From Halobacillus salinarum (lineage in GTDB: Bacteria; Bacillota; Bacilli; Bacillales; Halobacillaceae): a stretch of DNA of 64,000 nt. The DNA is taken from positions 3,596,001 to 3,660,000 of the forward strand of contig NZ_CP095073.1 in assembly GCF_022919095.1 (NCBI RefSeq). Reading direction: 5' to 3'. Every line of letters begins with the position of its first letter. Within the stretch, counting starts at the first letter, position 1. Position numbers and translations under genes: made by a program. The notes below the pieces were generated by a model, which made no database searches, was not told where the DNA came from, and saw only the letters and a list, made by a program, of their open reading frames with translations. Shown here one piece after another: positions 1-8,034 of this stretch.

Positions 1-120
1 ATTGATCCCATTAAATGCACATTCCCTTTTTTTCGTGTGATTAATCTTATTTTCTATCGTAATCCTTCCATTATCAATATATAATATAATTAATAACTTA
101 CCGGAAGCAGGGGGGACAAC

Positions 121-951
121 ATGCAGAGAAATAAAGATTTATATCATTATCTTATGGACAAGGCAGAGAAGCTTACGAAAGAGTGGTACGAATCATTAGA
201 TAAAAGTGACCCCACAGGCGTGTATGCCTCAAGAGATCCTGAAGTGATCCGGAACTTAAAAAAACAGAACTTTGAATTTCACCAGCATGTATGTAAAGTG
301 TTTATTGAGGAAAAGCAGGTATTTCTCAAAGATTTTGACCAGTGGCTCTATAAAATTGCTACAGATGATGGACATTTGAGGACTCCCACCCATTTTATCA
401 TGAGAGAGTTTATCAGAGTCAGAAATCAATACTTGGAATTCATTGAAATATTTAGTAAAAACCGTAACGAGCCTCAACACAAAATTGATTTATGGAAATC
501 GACCATTATTGAAGTGTTCGATACGGCGTTGCTGCGCTTTACAGAAGAAAAATCTAAATACACAGAGAAACAGCTGGAAGAACAGCAGCACGTGATTAAT
601 GATAACAGCTCCCCCGTTATCGATTTAACAAACGGAAAAGCGCTTTTACCTCTTGTCGGGGAAATTGATGAAGCCAGAGCAGCCACCATTCTGGAAAATA
701 CCTTACAGGATTGCATGAAAAAAGCAGTCAGTCATTTATTTATTGACCTATCCGGGGTATTCATGGTCGATACGATGGTCGCCCACCAGATTTTTCAACT
801 GCTGCAAGGATTAAAGCTCATTGGAGTAAATGTCACTCTTTCCGGTATCCGGCCGGAAATCGCTCAAACAGCGGTCCAACTGGGGATTGATTTCAAAAAT
901 ATACCCATCACCTCTACGCTTGCCCAGGCACTTGCAACAATGAACGAATAA
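121..951 (+). CDS. RsbR-like STAS-domain stressosome protein
   Basis: The protein has 276 residues. The N-terminal half (about 1-135) is all-helical like the non-haem globin sensor domain of RsbR co-antagonists. The C-terminal part (about 165-270) is a STAS domain with the conserved DLSG and the VDTMVAHQ segment, in which T is a candidate RsbT phosphorylation site. In Bacillus such proteins build the stressosome with RsbS and hold the kinase RsbT until stress releases it to activate sigma-B. No rsbS, rsbT or rsbX lies next to it, so this is a stand-alone paralogue like RsbRB-RD. The ATG has a strong GGGGGG ribosome site 7-12 bases upstream, and a hairpin terminator follows the stop. The family call is firm; which paralogue it corresponds to is not. 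Confidence 0.88.
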   Translation: MQRNKDLYHYLMDKAEKLTKEWYESLDKSDPTGVYASRDPEVIRNLKKQNFEFHQHVCKVFIEEKQVFLKDFDQWLYKIATDDGHLRTPTHFIMREFIRVRNQYLEFIEIFSKNRNEPQHKIDLWKSTIIEVFDTALLRFTEEKSKYTEKQLEEQQHVINDNSSPVIDLTNGKALLPLVGEIDEARAATILENTLQDCMKKAVSHLFIDLSGVFMVDTMVAHQIFQLLQGLKLIGVNVTLSGIRPEIAQTAVQLGIDFKNIPITSTLAQALATMNE

Positions 952-953
952 CA

Positions 954-993
954 AAAATGCTCCTTTTATCATTATATAAAGGGAGCATTTTTT
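954..993 (+). terminator. Rho-independent terminator after the rsbR-like gene
   Basis: The TGCTCCTTT arm pairs with AAAGGGAGCA, followed by a run of T. It lies just past the stop codon of the rsbR-like gene. Confidence 0.85.
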
Positions 994-1005
994 CAGCTAA
1001 TTAAT

Positions 1006-1031
1006 AAAACGCTAGTGGCAGCTAGCGTTTT
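1006..1031. terminator. Perfect inverted repeat, possible bidirectional terminator
   Basis: AAAACGCTAG and CTAGCGTTTT form a perfect 10-bp stem around a 6-base loop (TGGCAG). A-rich and T-rich flanks on either side would let it work in either direction. It sits between the rsbR-like gene and the coat protein gene. The rest of the 952-1260 gap holds no convincing gene. Confidence 0.45.
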
Positions 1032-1192
1032 ATTTAGGGAAATTCACAGTGTGGTAAAATTCATGATATCTAACTGTGGATAGATATGGTATAGACTATG
1101 TTCCCCGTGCTTAGGATGACTTGGCAATTGTACTAGTTTATTGAAAAAATTTCTTTCATCCTTCACCCAATCTACTAAAAATAGACTATTAT

Positions 1193-1223
1193 ACAAGCAT
1201 TTTATTCCTCTCCACATAGAATG
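1193..1223 (+). promoter_or_regulatory. Possible sigma-K-type promoter for the coat gene
   Basis: CATAGAATG at 1215-1223 resembles the sigma-K -10 consensus CATANNNTA with one mismatch. A weak AC-type -35 element lies near 1193, but the spacing is slightly long. A mother-cell promoter would suit a coat gene. The call is tentative. Confidence 0.25.
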
Positions 1224-1260
1224 ATTACGTAACACCAATACAAAAGGAGAGAAATAACTA

Positions 1261-1776
1261 ATGAGTTGTCACTCAAATAGCAAAGCTTGTGTAAAAGATG
1301 TAGTTCGCGCTATTATCGATGCACAGGATGAAGTGGCTGACCGCGATTGTTGTTCTACTGGATGTGACCAATCCATTGCTGAGCTTCTATCACCTTCTGG
1401 AACGAACGGAAACAATGCAACAACGATTCCATTTTTGCTCTACTGCGATTGCAAACCATTTATCGGAACAGGACTTGTGCGTGATAACGGGACTTACGAC
1501 TGCATCGAAACTCCAGTTTTCAAAGCCTGTAAGTTCGTAGAGGGCAGCGACACCTGTGTACAGCTTGAACTGTTGCAGCCAGTTTACGATGCAAGTGTAT
1601 CTCAAAACTGTGTTCGTAAAGATGGACTTTGCAGCCTGCTAGAAGGCGTCACGGACTTCTATTCCACTCGCGTGTGTATTACTGTAGACTTAAATTGCTT
1701 CTGCGCAATCTCCTGCCTGGATCCAATTCGTCCGCTGAGCAATCTGCCTGTCACACGCTGCTCAAGTATGGATTAA
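1261..1776 (+). CDS. CotY/CotZ-family cysteine-rich spore coat protein
   Basis: The protein has 171 residues and many cysteines spread along its length, for example CCSTGC near residue 31, CDC near 62 and NCFC near 147. The order and context of these cysteines match the CotY/CotZ/ExsY family of outer-coat (crust) or exosporium proteins, which self-assemble into disulfide-linked hexameric sheets in the mother cell. The length is close to that of CotZ (about 150-160). The ATG follows AAAGGAG at good spacing, and the gene is monocistronic with its own terminator. Whether it plays the CotY or the CotZ role cannot be told from sequence alone. It is the clearest sign that the organism forms endospores. 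Confidence 0.9.
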   Translation: MSCHSNSKACVKDVVRAIIDAQDEVADRDCCSTGCDQSIAELLSPSGTNGNNATTIPFLLYCDCKPFIGTGLVRDNGTYDCIETPVFKACKFVEGSDTCVQLELLQPVYDASVSQNCVRKDGLCSLLEGVTDFYSTRVCITVDLNCFCAISCLDPIRPLSNLPVTRCSSMD

Positions 1777-1781
1777 AAAAT

Positions 1782-1816
1782 AAAACCTAGCGCTCAACCG
1801 CTAGGTTTTATTTTTT
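1782..1816 (+). terminator. Terminator of the coat protein gene
   Basis: AAAACCTAGCG pairs perfectly with CGCTAGGTTTT around a 6-base loop and is followed by ATTTTTTT. It may also serve the convergent gene on the minus strand, whose stop codon touches its right edge. Confidence 0.88.
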
Positions 1817-2110
1817 TCATACAAATGTTTTCTTCACCCGCTGGTCCAGCCAAATGTTTCCAAATGGTATGAATGCTACAATGAAGGCACCTAATACCCA
1901 AAGCATTGACCAGCGGATTTTAATAGTGGTGTAGGCAATTACAAATAAATACGTAATAAAAAGAAAGCCATGGATCGATCCTACAACTGTTACTACTTCT
2001 GGAAGACCTGCAAAATATTTAAGCGGCATGGCAATAAATAAAAGAAACAACAATGACCCGCCCTCGACCAAACCGGCTATCCGAAAGCGCTGGACAGCTT
2101 GACCTGACAT
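1817..2110 (-). CDS. DUF3817 small membrane protein
   Basis: The protein has 97 residues, reading MSGQAVQRF at the start. Three hydrophobic helices lie at about residues 10-30, 36-58 and 66-85, with the GLVEG and GSIHGFLF motifs typical of the DUF3817 (YdzA-like) integral membrane family. Its function is unknown. The start chosen is the ATG at 2110, because GGAGGG lies 6 bases upstream of it. An in-frame ATG 18 bases earlier has no ribosome site. The gene is read towards the coat gene terminator and away from fabI. Confidence 0.8.
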   Translation of the reverse strand: MSGQAVQRFRIAGLVEGGSLLFLLFIAMPLKYFAGLPEVVTVVGSIHGFLFITYLFVIAYTTIKIRWSMLWVLGAFIVAFIPFGNIWLDQRVKKTFV

Positions 2111-2233
2111 TCTATCCCTCCATCCCATTGCTTTTGCTGCAAATTACGTTCAGTTTAACACGAATCAGCTTAAGCAAAGACGTAAGATCTATCAATTTAG
2201 TGAACAAGGCTGGTCCTTCTTTTTTTATATGGA

Positions 2234-3013
2234 CTACCCGAGAATGTTATAACCAGAATCTACATAAACAATTTCCCCTGTGACTCCCCTGGACAAATGG
2301 CTGAGCATAGCAAGGCTCATATCTCCCACTTCTTCCTGAGTAACATTTTTTCTTAGCGGAGCTTTTTCTTCAATTTCATGTAGGATCTGATTGAAAGAAG
2401 GGACCCCTTTAGCTGCTAAGGTACGAATTGCACCTGCCGAGATCGCATTAACACGAATGTTATCCACACCAACCTCACTAGCCAAATATTTGACCGTTGC
2501 TTCTAGAGAAGCTTTTGCTACGCCCATCACGTTGTAGCCTCCGACCACTCGTTCAGCTCCTAGATAACTCATGGCAATAATGGCGCCGCCTTCTGTCATA
2601 TAAGGCCTTGCTGCTTTGGCTACGGCAATAAGAGAGTAAGCGCTCGTATCCTGTGCAAAAGCAAATCCTTCTCTTGACGTGTTGATAAAATCTCCTTTCA
2701 AGTCTTCAGCATGAGCAAACGCTATCGAATGAACAATGCCGTGGATCGTTCCTGCTTTTTTCCCGATCTGGCTGAAGGCTTCCTCGATGCTGGCATCTTG
2801 GTTCACATCACATTGCACTACTAAGCCTGTCTCTATTTGATGTTCATCCAATAATTTTTCCAGCTTCTTCATCGATCTTTCTTTTCGATATGTAAAAATT
2901 AGATTCGCTCCAGCTTCGTGCAAAGACTTGGCAACACCCCACGCTATGCTCCGGGCATTGGCTACACCCATAATTACAATTGTTTTATCCTTCATTTTTA
3001 GTAAATCGTTCAT
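2234..3013 (-). CDS. fabI: Enoyl-[acyl-carrier-protein] reductase FabI
   Basis: The protein has 259 residues, the usual FabI length. It catalyses the last step of fatty-acid elongation, NAD(P)H-dependent reduction of trans-2-enoyl-ACP. The GVANARSIAWG motif near residue 16 is the dinucleotide-binding signature of FabI. The catalytic pair Y-x6-K appears in YNVMGVAK near residues 160-167, and SAGAIRTLAAKG forms the substrate-binding loop hit by triclosan-type inhibitors. The sequence follows B. subtilis FabI more closely than FabL. GAGGAGG lies 7-13 bases before the ATG. The gene appears monocistronic. The roughly 120-bp gap to the next gene downstream holds nothing recognisable. Confidence 0.95.
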   Translation of the reverse strand: MNDLLKMKDKTIVIMGVANARSIAWGVAKSLHEAGANLIFTYRKERSMKKLEKLLDEHQIETGLVVQCDVNQDASIEEAFSQIGKKAGTIHGIVHSIAFAHAEDLKGDFINTSREGFAFAQDTSAYSLIAVAKAARPYMTEGGAIIAMSYLGAERVVGGYNVMGVAKASLEATVKYLASEVGVDNIRVNAISAGAIRTLAAKGVPSFNQILHEIEEKAPLRKNVTQEEVGDMSLAMLSHLSRGVTGEIVYVDSGYNILG

Positions 3014-3071
3014 GATGTCCTCCTCATAAATAGTAATCCATTTGAAATCTTAATTGAAAACAGGCTGGCAA

Positions 3072-3587
3072 TCAACCTCTGTCCCTATTATACACAGAAT
3101 AAAGGTGGTTCATTTTTTCCCACTTGACTACATTCTTTTCTAAACGCATGCCTATTCTCTCAGCAACTTTAACAGATCGATTATTTTTTATGTCAATCAA
3201 GGAAATGAGCTTGGGCAATAACAGTTCATTAAAACCATAGTATTTACAACCCATCGCTGCTTCTGAAGCAAATCCTTTTCCCCAATAAGATCGTTTAAAC
3301 AAATAACCAATTTCAAATTCAGTTTTTCCCTCTATGCTCTGCGGAACAATGCCACACTGACCAATAAAAGCCCCTGAGGATTTTTTCTCAATTATCCATA
3401 GGCCAGCATCATACCTTTGATAATTCAATTGGTTCCATTCGATCCACTGGAGAGTCTCACTTCTGTTTTTCGTAGAAGGATAATATTTCATAGCTGCAGG
3501 ATCACTGAAAATTTCAAGTAAATGGATGGCATCAGATACACTCATTTGGCGAAGAACGAGCCGATCAGTAGCCAGAATCACGTTCAT
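3072..3587 (-). CDS. GNAT acetyltransferase (RimJ/RimL-like)
   Basis: The protein has 171 residues and the RimJ/RimL (Acetyltransf_3) form of the GNAT fold. It has an N-terminal TDRLVLR strand, the EIGYLFKRSYWGKGFASEA acetyl-CoA pyrophosphate loop (pattern R/Q-x-x-G-x-G/A) near residues 92-110, and the late INNRSVKVAERIGM-type segment. Such enzymes acetylate N-termini of proteins or small-molecule amines; the substrate cannot be read from sequence. A purine-rich AGGGGAG directly precedes the ATG. The gene is monocistronic, downstream of and divided by a terminator from proA. Confidence 0.85.
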   Translation of the reverse strand: MNVILATDRLVLRQMSVSDAIHLLEIFSDPAAMKYYPSTKNRSETLQWIEWNQLNYQRYDAGLWIIEKKSSGAFIGQCGIVPQSIEGKTEFEIGYLFKRSYWGKGFASEAAMGCKYYGFNELLLPKLISLIDIKNNRSVKVAERIGMRLEKNVVKWEKMNHLYSVYNRDRG

Positions 3588-3644
3588 CTCCCCTTCCCTA
3601 AACCACTATATCATAGTCAGTCAGCTGGTTGGATTCACAAACAA

Positions 3645-3672
3645 ATCACCCCTTCCTATTGGAAGGGGTGAT
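3645..3672 (-). terminator. Terminator of the proline operon
   Basis: ATCACCCCTTCC pairs perfectly with GGAAGGGGTGAT around the tetraloop TATT. On the minus strand the stem is followed by TTTGTTTG. It lies just after the proA stop codon. Confidence 0.75.
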
Positions 3673-3686
3673 TAATAAAAAATATT

Positions 3687-4949
3687 TTACCTGATTTGTC
3701 CGTTCCCTTTCATAAGGAACTTTATAGTTGTTAGGGCAGGAAGCCCCATCGGTCCACGGGCATGAAGTTTCTGCGTAGAAATACCGATCTCAGCACCAAA
3801 ACCTAATGCTCCGCCGTCCGTAAAACGGGTAGATGCATTATGATAAAGGGCAGCCGCATCTACAAGCTTCATAAAGGTTTCAGCAGCCTCGTCGTCTTCG
3901 GTGACAATAGCTTCAGAATGCTTTGTTCCATAGGTTTCAATATGGGCAATAGCATCTGCAATATCTTCAACAGTTTTTACAGCGATATCGGTACTTAAAT
4001 ATTCATTCGCCCAGTCTTCATGGCCGGCAGGAAGCGCGTTCTCAATGACACTGCGAGCATGTTCATCTGCGTGTACTTGAATGTTTTCCTGCTTAAATGC
4101 TTCGTTCAAAACAGCCGCATGCTGTTCAAGCCAGTCTTTATGAACGATCAGCGTTTCTGCCGCATTACAGACAGCAGGGCGATCGGTTTTCGCATTAATC
4201 ATGATCGAGATCGCTTTTTCTACATCCGCTGATTTATCAACATAAATATGGCAGTTACCTACCCCTGTTTCCAAGACAGGTACAGTCGCATTTTCTACAA
4301 CGGCTTGAATCAGCTTACCTCCTCCACGAGGGATGAGAACATCCACATGTTCTTTCATCGTAAACAATTGATTCGTTGCCTCACGATCTGTAGAAGCTAT
4401 GAACTGTACAGCCTCTTTTGGCAGCTTTGTTTCTTCAAGAGCTTTGTGCATCACTTCTACGATGGCTTGGTTGGAGTTGATCGCAGAAGAACCACCTTTT
4501 AGAATAATCGCATTTCCGGATTTCAGGGCAAGGCCAGTCGCATCAACCGTTACGTTAGGTCTTGCTTCATAAATCATTCCAATGACCCCAAGCGGGACGG
4601 TCACCTTCTGAACTTGCAGACCATTATCCAAGGTCCAGTCTGAAAGTACGTTTCCAGTCGGGTCATTTAGTTCAGAAACCTCGCGCAAGCCATTGGCGAA
4701 ATCATGAACTCGTTCTTTAGATAAGGACAACCGATCCATGAACGCTTCCGTGAACCCCTGGTCTCTGCCATTTTTCAAATCTTTTTCATTGGCAGCGAGG
4801 ATGGTTTCATATTCACGCTCTAAAACGTCAGCCAAGTGATGTAAAGCTTCATTCTTTTCTGCTTCAGAAAGGGTTAGCAGCTTTTTGGCTGCTTTTTTTG
4901 CTTCAATCGCTTGCTGCTCAACGTTTACATTACTTTTAATTTGTGTCAT
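3687..4949 (-). CDS. proA: Gamma-glutamyl phosphate reductase
   Basis: The protein has 420 residues, the standard ProA length. It reduces gamma-glutamyl phosphate with NADPH to glutamate semialdehyde, the second step of proline synthesis. The catalytic cysteine lies in DRPAVCNAAETL, and RGPMGLPALTT near the C-terminus is also typical. The start is the ATG at 4949, preceded by AAGGAGG at good spacing. A longer open frame to 5006 would run into proB and has no ribosome site. Only 20 bases separate it from proB, so it is the last gene of the proC-proB-proA operon. Confidence 0.95.
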   Translation of the reverse strand: MTQIKSNVNVEQQAIEAKKAAKKLLTLSEAEKNEALHHLADVLEREYETILAANEKDLKNGRDQGFTEAFMDRLSLSKERVHDFANGLREVSELNDPTGNVLSDWTLDNGLQVQKVTVPLGVIGMIYEARPNVTVDATGLALKSGNAIILKGGSSAINSNQAIVEVMHKALEETKLPKEAVQFIASTDREATNQLFTMKEHVDVLIPRGGGKLIQAVVENATVPVLETGVGNCHIYVDKSADVEKAISIMINAKTDRPAVCNAAETLIVHKDWLEQHAAVLNEAFKQENIQVHADEHARSVIENALPAGHEDWANEYLSTDIAVKTVEDIADAIAHIETYGTKHSEAIVTEDDEAAETFMKLVDAAALYHNASTRFTDGGALGFGAEIGISTQKLHARGPMGLPALTTIKFLMKGNGQIR

Positions 4950-4969
4950 CAAAGACCTCCTTGAGTAAT

Positions 4970-6097
4970 TTAAACACCAACGGGCATGGAAACTTCTAAA
5001 TGACAAACAAAGTCTTTTCGTTCAATTGCAGCTTTTGCATAAGACTCGAGTTCAGGTTCTGTCAGGCTGATCATTTCTTTTAGTTTCTCAGACGAATAGT
5101 TAACGACTCCAAGTCCAATTTCTTCTCCATCTAAATCATGGATTCGTACGACGGCTCCAGACTTAAAACGACCGTTTACATGGTGAACGTGCATAGGAAG
5201 AAGGCTTTTCTTCATTTCGACAATGCTTTCTTTTGCACGGTGATCAATAATCACTTCACCTTCTGGACCAGAGTTAAACGCAATCCACTGTTTTTTCTGA
5301 TCTAAATTTTCGTGTTCAGGCTTCGTTTCAAAATAAGTGCCTGTTGCATTGTGATAAACCGCATCATACACGACATTTGGTGTTCCTGCTTTACCAAGAA
5401 AGGAATTGATACCAGAAGCCATCGCAATTTTAAAAGCATCAATCTTGGACTTCATGCCGCCCGTACCCACGGAACTGCCTGGATCACCAGCTGCCGCTTC
5501 GATTTCCGGGGTGATGTCATAAACTTTATCGAGCAGCTTAGCATCTTGATTTTTACGTGGGTCTGCATCATATAAACCTTCAATATCGGATAGGATGATG
5601 AGTTTGTCAGCATCTACCAGACCCGCTACTTTTGCTGAAAGTGTATCGTTATCGCCAAATTTAAGACGATCGATCGTGATCGTATCATTTTCGTTAATAA
5701 TAGGAATAATTCCACGTTCGAGTAATACGTTGATCGTATTCCGCGCATTGTTATAACGATTTTCATCAGAGAAGTCACTGCGAGTGATTAAAATCTGTGA
5801 GCCAATATAGCCATGTGAAAGGAACAGGTCGGAATAAGATTCCATTAACAGTCCCTGCCCAATGGACGCCGCCGCTTGTTTTTCCGGTAAAGTGCTTGGG
5901 CGTGTCAGGCAGCCAAGTTTACGATAACCCGCTGCTACCGCTCCAGAGGAAACGAGTAAGACTTCGTGTCCGTCATCTTTCAATCGTACGACCTCATCTA
6001 CAAGCTTTTCTAATTTTCTTCTGCTGATTTCGCCCTGTGCGCTTGTTAAAGAACTGCTTCCTATTTTTATTACGACACGTTGTTTTTGTTTAGTCAA
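4970..6097 (-). CDS. proB: Glutamate 5-kinase (ProB/ProJ)
   Basis: The protein has 375 residues and phosphorylates glutamate with ATP, the committed step of proline synthesis. It has an amino-acid kinase domain (about 1-255) with KIGSSSLT at the N-terminus, NENDT near 147 and GTGGMKSK near 220. A C-terminal PUA domain (about 280-360) follows, as in full-length bacterial enzymes. The start codon is TTG, supported by AGGAGTG upstream. In proHJA-type operons the kinase (ProJ) is less sensitive to proline feedback than anabolic ProB, which allows osmolyte-level accumulation. Whether that holds here is inferred from gene order only. Confidence 0.94.
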   Translation of the reverse strand: MTKQKQRVVIKIGSSSLTSAQGEISRRKLEKLVDEVVRLKDDGHEVLLVSSGAVAAGYRKLGCLTRPSTLPEKQAAASIGQGLLMESYSDLFLSHGYIGSQILITRSDFSDENRYNNARNTINVLLERGIIPIINENDTITIDRLKFGDNDTLSAKVAGLVDADKLIILSDIEGLYDADPRKNQDAKLLDKVYDITPEIEAAAGDPGSSVGTGGMKSKIDAFKIAMASGINSFLGKAGTPNVVYDAVYHNATGTYFETKPEHENLDQKKQWIAFNSGPEGEVIIDHRAKESIVEMKKSLLPMHVHHVNGRFKSGAVVRIHDLDGEEIGLGVVNYSSEKLKEMISLTEPELESYAKAAIERKDFVCHLEVSMPVGV

Positions 6098-6156
6098 CTT
6101 ATCACTCCTAATTCATCGTTTTTGCATCGATTGGTTAATCGTGTTCCTTTATTCGA

Positions 6157-6999
6157 TTACTTCGATCCTACTAATAATCCTTCTAGTTCTTTACTTAATT
6201 CCTTAGAACGGCTGGCCGCACCTTTTATTGCCTCAGAAATTGCTGCCCCTCCGCCATTTCTATTTAAAGCATCAAGTCCGGCTGCTGTAGTTCCATTTGG
6301 GGAAGTCACATTTTCACGAAGTTCAGAAGGGCTTTCTTCACGCTCTAATATCATTTTTGCTGCTCCAAGTAACGTTTGAGCACCAATTTCACGGAGTGTT
6401 TCACGATCCATTCCTTCTGCACTGCCCGTTTCTTCAATGTGCTCCATTAAATAATAGAAGTAAGCCGGACCACTTCCTGCAATGCCGGTAAAGACGTCCA
6501 TCTTATCTTCTTCAATGATAAAGACTTGGCCAATCGCTTCAAGTAATTCTTTGGCGACGACGACATTATCCATGGCTGCGTATTTCCCCGGGCATACTGC
6601 CGTAGCTGATTCCCGCAGCATACTGGACGTATTAGGCATAACACGGATCACTTGCTGGTTTTCGTTCAGCCGTTCTTCCATATAAGAAGTTGAAATTCCT
6701 GCAAGTACAGAGGCCAGTACTTGATCCGGTTGAATCTTTTCCTTAATATCCTCAAGCACTGCTTCGATATCTTTTGGTTTCATAGCTAAAATGAACTGAT
6801 CCACTTCAGCGTAATTCAATTCGTCCTTCAAAACTGTTCTTACTCCATATTTATCGTGAATCTCATTTAAACGATCCTGATTACTTCTATTTGTAACAAT
6901 GATTTGCTCCTTTGGAATCTTACCGGATTCTACCATACCAGAAATCATCGCTTCGGCCATTGAACCTGCACCAAGAAAAGCAATCGTTTGTTTGATCAT
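6157..6999 (-). CDS. proC: Pyrroline-5-carboxylate reductase (ProC/ProH)
   Basis: The protein has 280 residues and carries out the last step of proline synthesis, reduction of pyrroline-5-carboxylate with NAD(P)H. The N-terminal Rossmann motif FLGAGSMAEAMISGM and the C-terminal dimerisation motif GSGPAYFYYLME are clear. VTSPNGTTAAGLDAL is the usual substrate-binding segment. It is the first gene of the three-gene operon, with a sigma-A-like promoter 65-95 bases upstream of the ATG. The order reductase-kinase-dehydrogenase is the one reported for the salt-inducible proHJA operon of Halobacillus halophilus. It differs from the B. subtilis proB-proA plus separate proC layout. Confidence 0.94.
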   Translation of the reverse strand: MIKQTIAFLGAGSMAEAMISGMVESGKIPKEQIIVTNRSNQDRLNEIHDKYGVRTVLKDELNYAEVDQFILAMKPKDIEAVLEDIKEKIQPDQVLASVLAGISTSYMEERLNENQQVIRVMPNTSSMLRESATAVCPGKYAAMDNVVVAKELLEAIGQVFIIEEDKMDVFTGIAGSGPAYFYYLMEHIEETGSAEGMDRETLREIGAQTLLGAAKMILEREESPSELRENVTSPNGTTAAGLDALNRNGGGAAISEAIKGAASRSKELSKELEGLLVGSK

Positions 7000-7065
7000 A
7001 TGAGTTCATCTCTCCCGTTCGAGTTTTTGTTCGCATCATTTGTTCGCTCTTTCATAACGTTTAAC

Positions 7066-7093
7066 ATCATAACATTAGCAAAATTTGATTCAA
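7066..7093 (-). promoter_or_regulatory. Candidate sigma-A promoter of the proline operon
   Basis: On the minus strand TTGAAT (7093-7088) and TATGAT (7071-7066) are separated by 16 bases, and a TG lies one base before the -10, giving an extended -10. No T-box-like leader follows. This fits control by osmotic strength or glutamate rather than by uncharged tRNA-Pro. The rest of 7000-7300 holds nothing else recognisable. Confidence 0.55.
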
Positions 7094-7308
7094 GGGCTTT
7101 TTTGCATGTCATGCCTATAAACGCCAATTAGTGAGTGTAAACGATTTCATGGCGAGATATTTGATATTCAGTGGCTCTCATCGCAAATAATTCTCTCTAA
7201 TGCTTTTAAATGGAGAGTGTATTTTGAAAAATACTAGATTGTCCTAATAGATACAATAGAGATAATTTTCCGAAAAGTCTGTCATGGCAGGGCTTACATC
7301 AATAAAAA

Positions 7309-7340
7309 AGTAAATCTCTAATGAAAAATAGAGATTTACT
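7309..7340 (-). terminator. Terminator of the thioredoxin-like gene
   Basis: AGTAAATCTCT and AGAGATTTACT form an 11-bp stem, followed on the minus strand by TTTTTTATT. The first arm overlaps the stop codon of the gene. Confidence 0.85.
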
Positions 7341-7662
7341 CATTTACGAGTTGATTTACTTTTGTTAGCTGAGCTTTTAACTCTTCGATAGGTACAAACC
7401 GTGCTTTTCTGAACCATTCTTTCCCATCTGCGAACACCAGCACGGCAGGGGCTGTGAAGACTGACAATTGGCCGGCTGCCTCAGGTAGTTCCGTTGCATC
7501 GATATACATCGATGGAATAAGAGGGAATTCTTCTAGTACAGTTTCCACTTGTGGAAGGAGTCCTTGACAAACCGAACAACCTGGCTGTGAAACAAAGACT
7601 AAAATCAGCCTTTCTGTTTGAATACGTGTCTGAGCCTCTTGGCTGGACGTTGGTTTTTCCAT
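7336..7662 (-). CDS. Thioredoxin-like protein
   Basis: The protein has 108 residues and a thioredoxin fold. SQPGCSVCQG near residues 28-37 carries a CxxC active site (CSVC), and FTAPAVLVF supplies the cis-proline loop. No signal peptide is seen, so a cytoplasmic thiol role is likely. The CSVC motif differs from the CGPC of TrxA and is like that of the YtpP/YdfQ-type small thioredoxin-like proteins. The start at 7662 is preferred over longer in-frame options because GAGGTG lies 6 bases upstream. It is monocistronic and divergent from argS. Confidence 0.82.
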   Translation of the reverse strand: MEKPTSSQEAQTRIQTERLILVFVSQPGCSVCQGLLPQVETVLEEFPLIPSMYIDATELPEAAGQLSVFTAPAVLVFADGKEWFRKARFVPIEELKAQLTKVNQLVNE

Positions 7663-7744
7663 TGTTTCACCTCTTTTTTTCATTATATCAGTCCTTTTTA
7701 ACATCATTCGTTCATTGATTTATTTCCGGGAGGCTGAGAAGGTA

Positions 7745-7773
7745 TTGCATTCCTTCTTTTGTTCCGATATAAT
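7745..7773 (+). promoter_or_regulatory. Sigma-A promoter of argS leader
   Basis: TTGCAT (7745-7750) and a perfect TATAAT (7768-7773) are separated by 17 bases. They lie directly upstream of the T-box leader. Confidence 0.75.
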
Positions 7774-7789
7774 CTGAACAATATCTAAA

Positions 7790-8016
7790 TTCAATGATAA
7801 AGAGAGTAACTGAACAAAGCGGCAGAAGCGAGTCAGGGATGGTGAAAGCCTGAACCGTGCAATTCAGTGAAGCGGACTTTTGAGAAGCCTTTCCGAAATT
7901 GAGTAGGAACCGGCCGGGGAGACCCCCGTTATTAACTTCGAGTGGCTGTTAAGCTGTAAATAAGAGTGGCACCGCGGGCGTCAACCTCGTCTCTTTCTTG
8001 AGACGAGGTTTTTTAT
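7790..8016 (+). promoter_or_regulatory. T-box leader of argS (tRNA-sensing attenuator)
   Basis: The hallmark T-box sequence AGAGTGGCACCGCGGG lies at 7963-7977, and GAGTAGG-type conserved bases lie near 7901. A terminator with an 11-bp stem (AACCTCGTCTC / GAGACGAGGTT, 7983-8010) and a T-run follows just before the gene. Uncharged tRNA pairing with the T-box bulge would favour antitermination. The triplet CGG at 7873-7875 lies on the expected 3' side of stem I and would be an arginine specifier. I could not fold stem I, so the exact register is uncertain. Confidence 0.9.
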
Positions 8017-8034
8017 ATTTAAGGAGGCTTATCT

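Noticed and set aside
1044-1238. A 64-codon minus-strand open frame upstream of the coat gene
   Set aside because: No ribosome site, unlike any known protein, and it lies over the promoter region of the coat gene.
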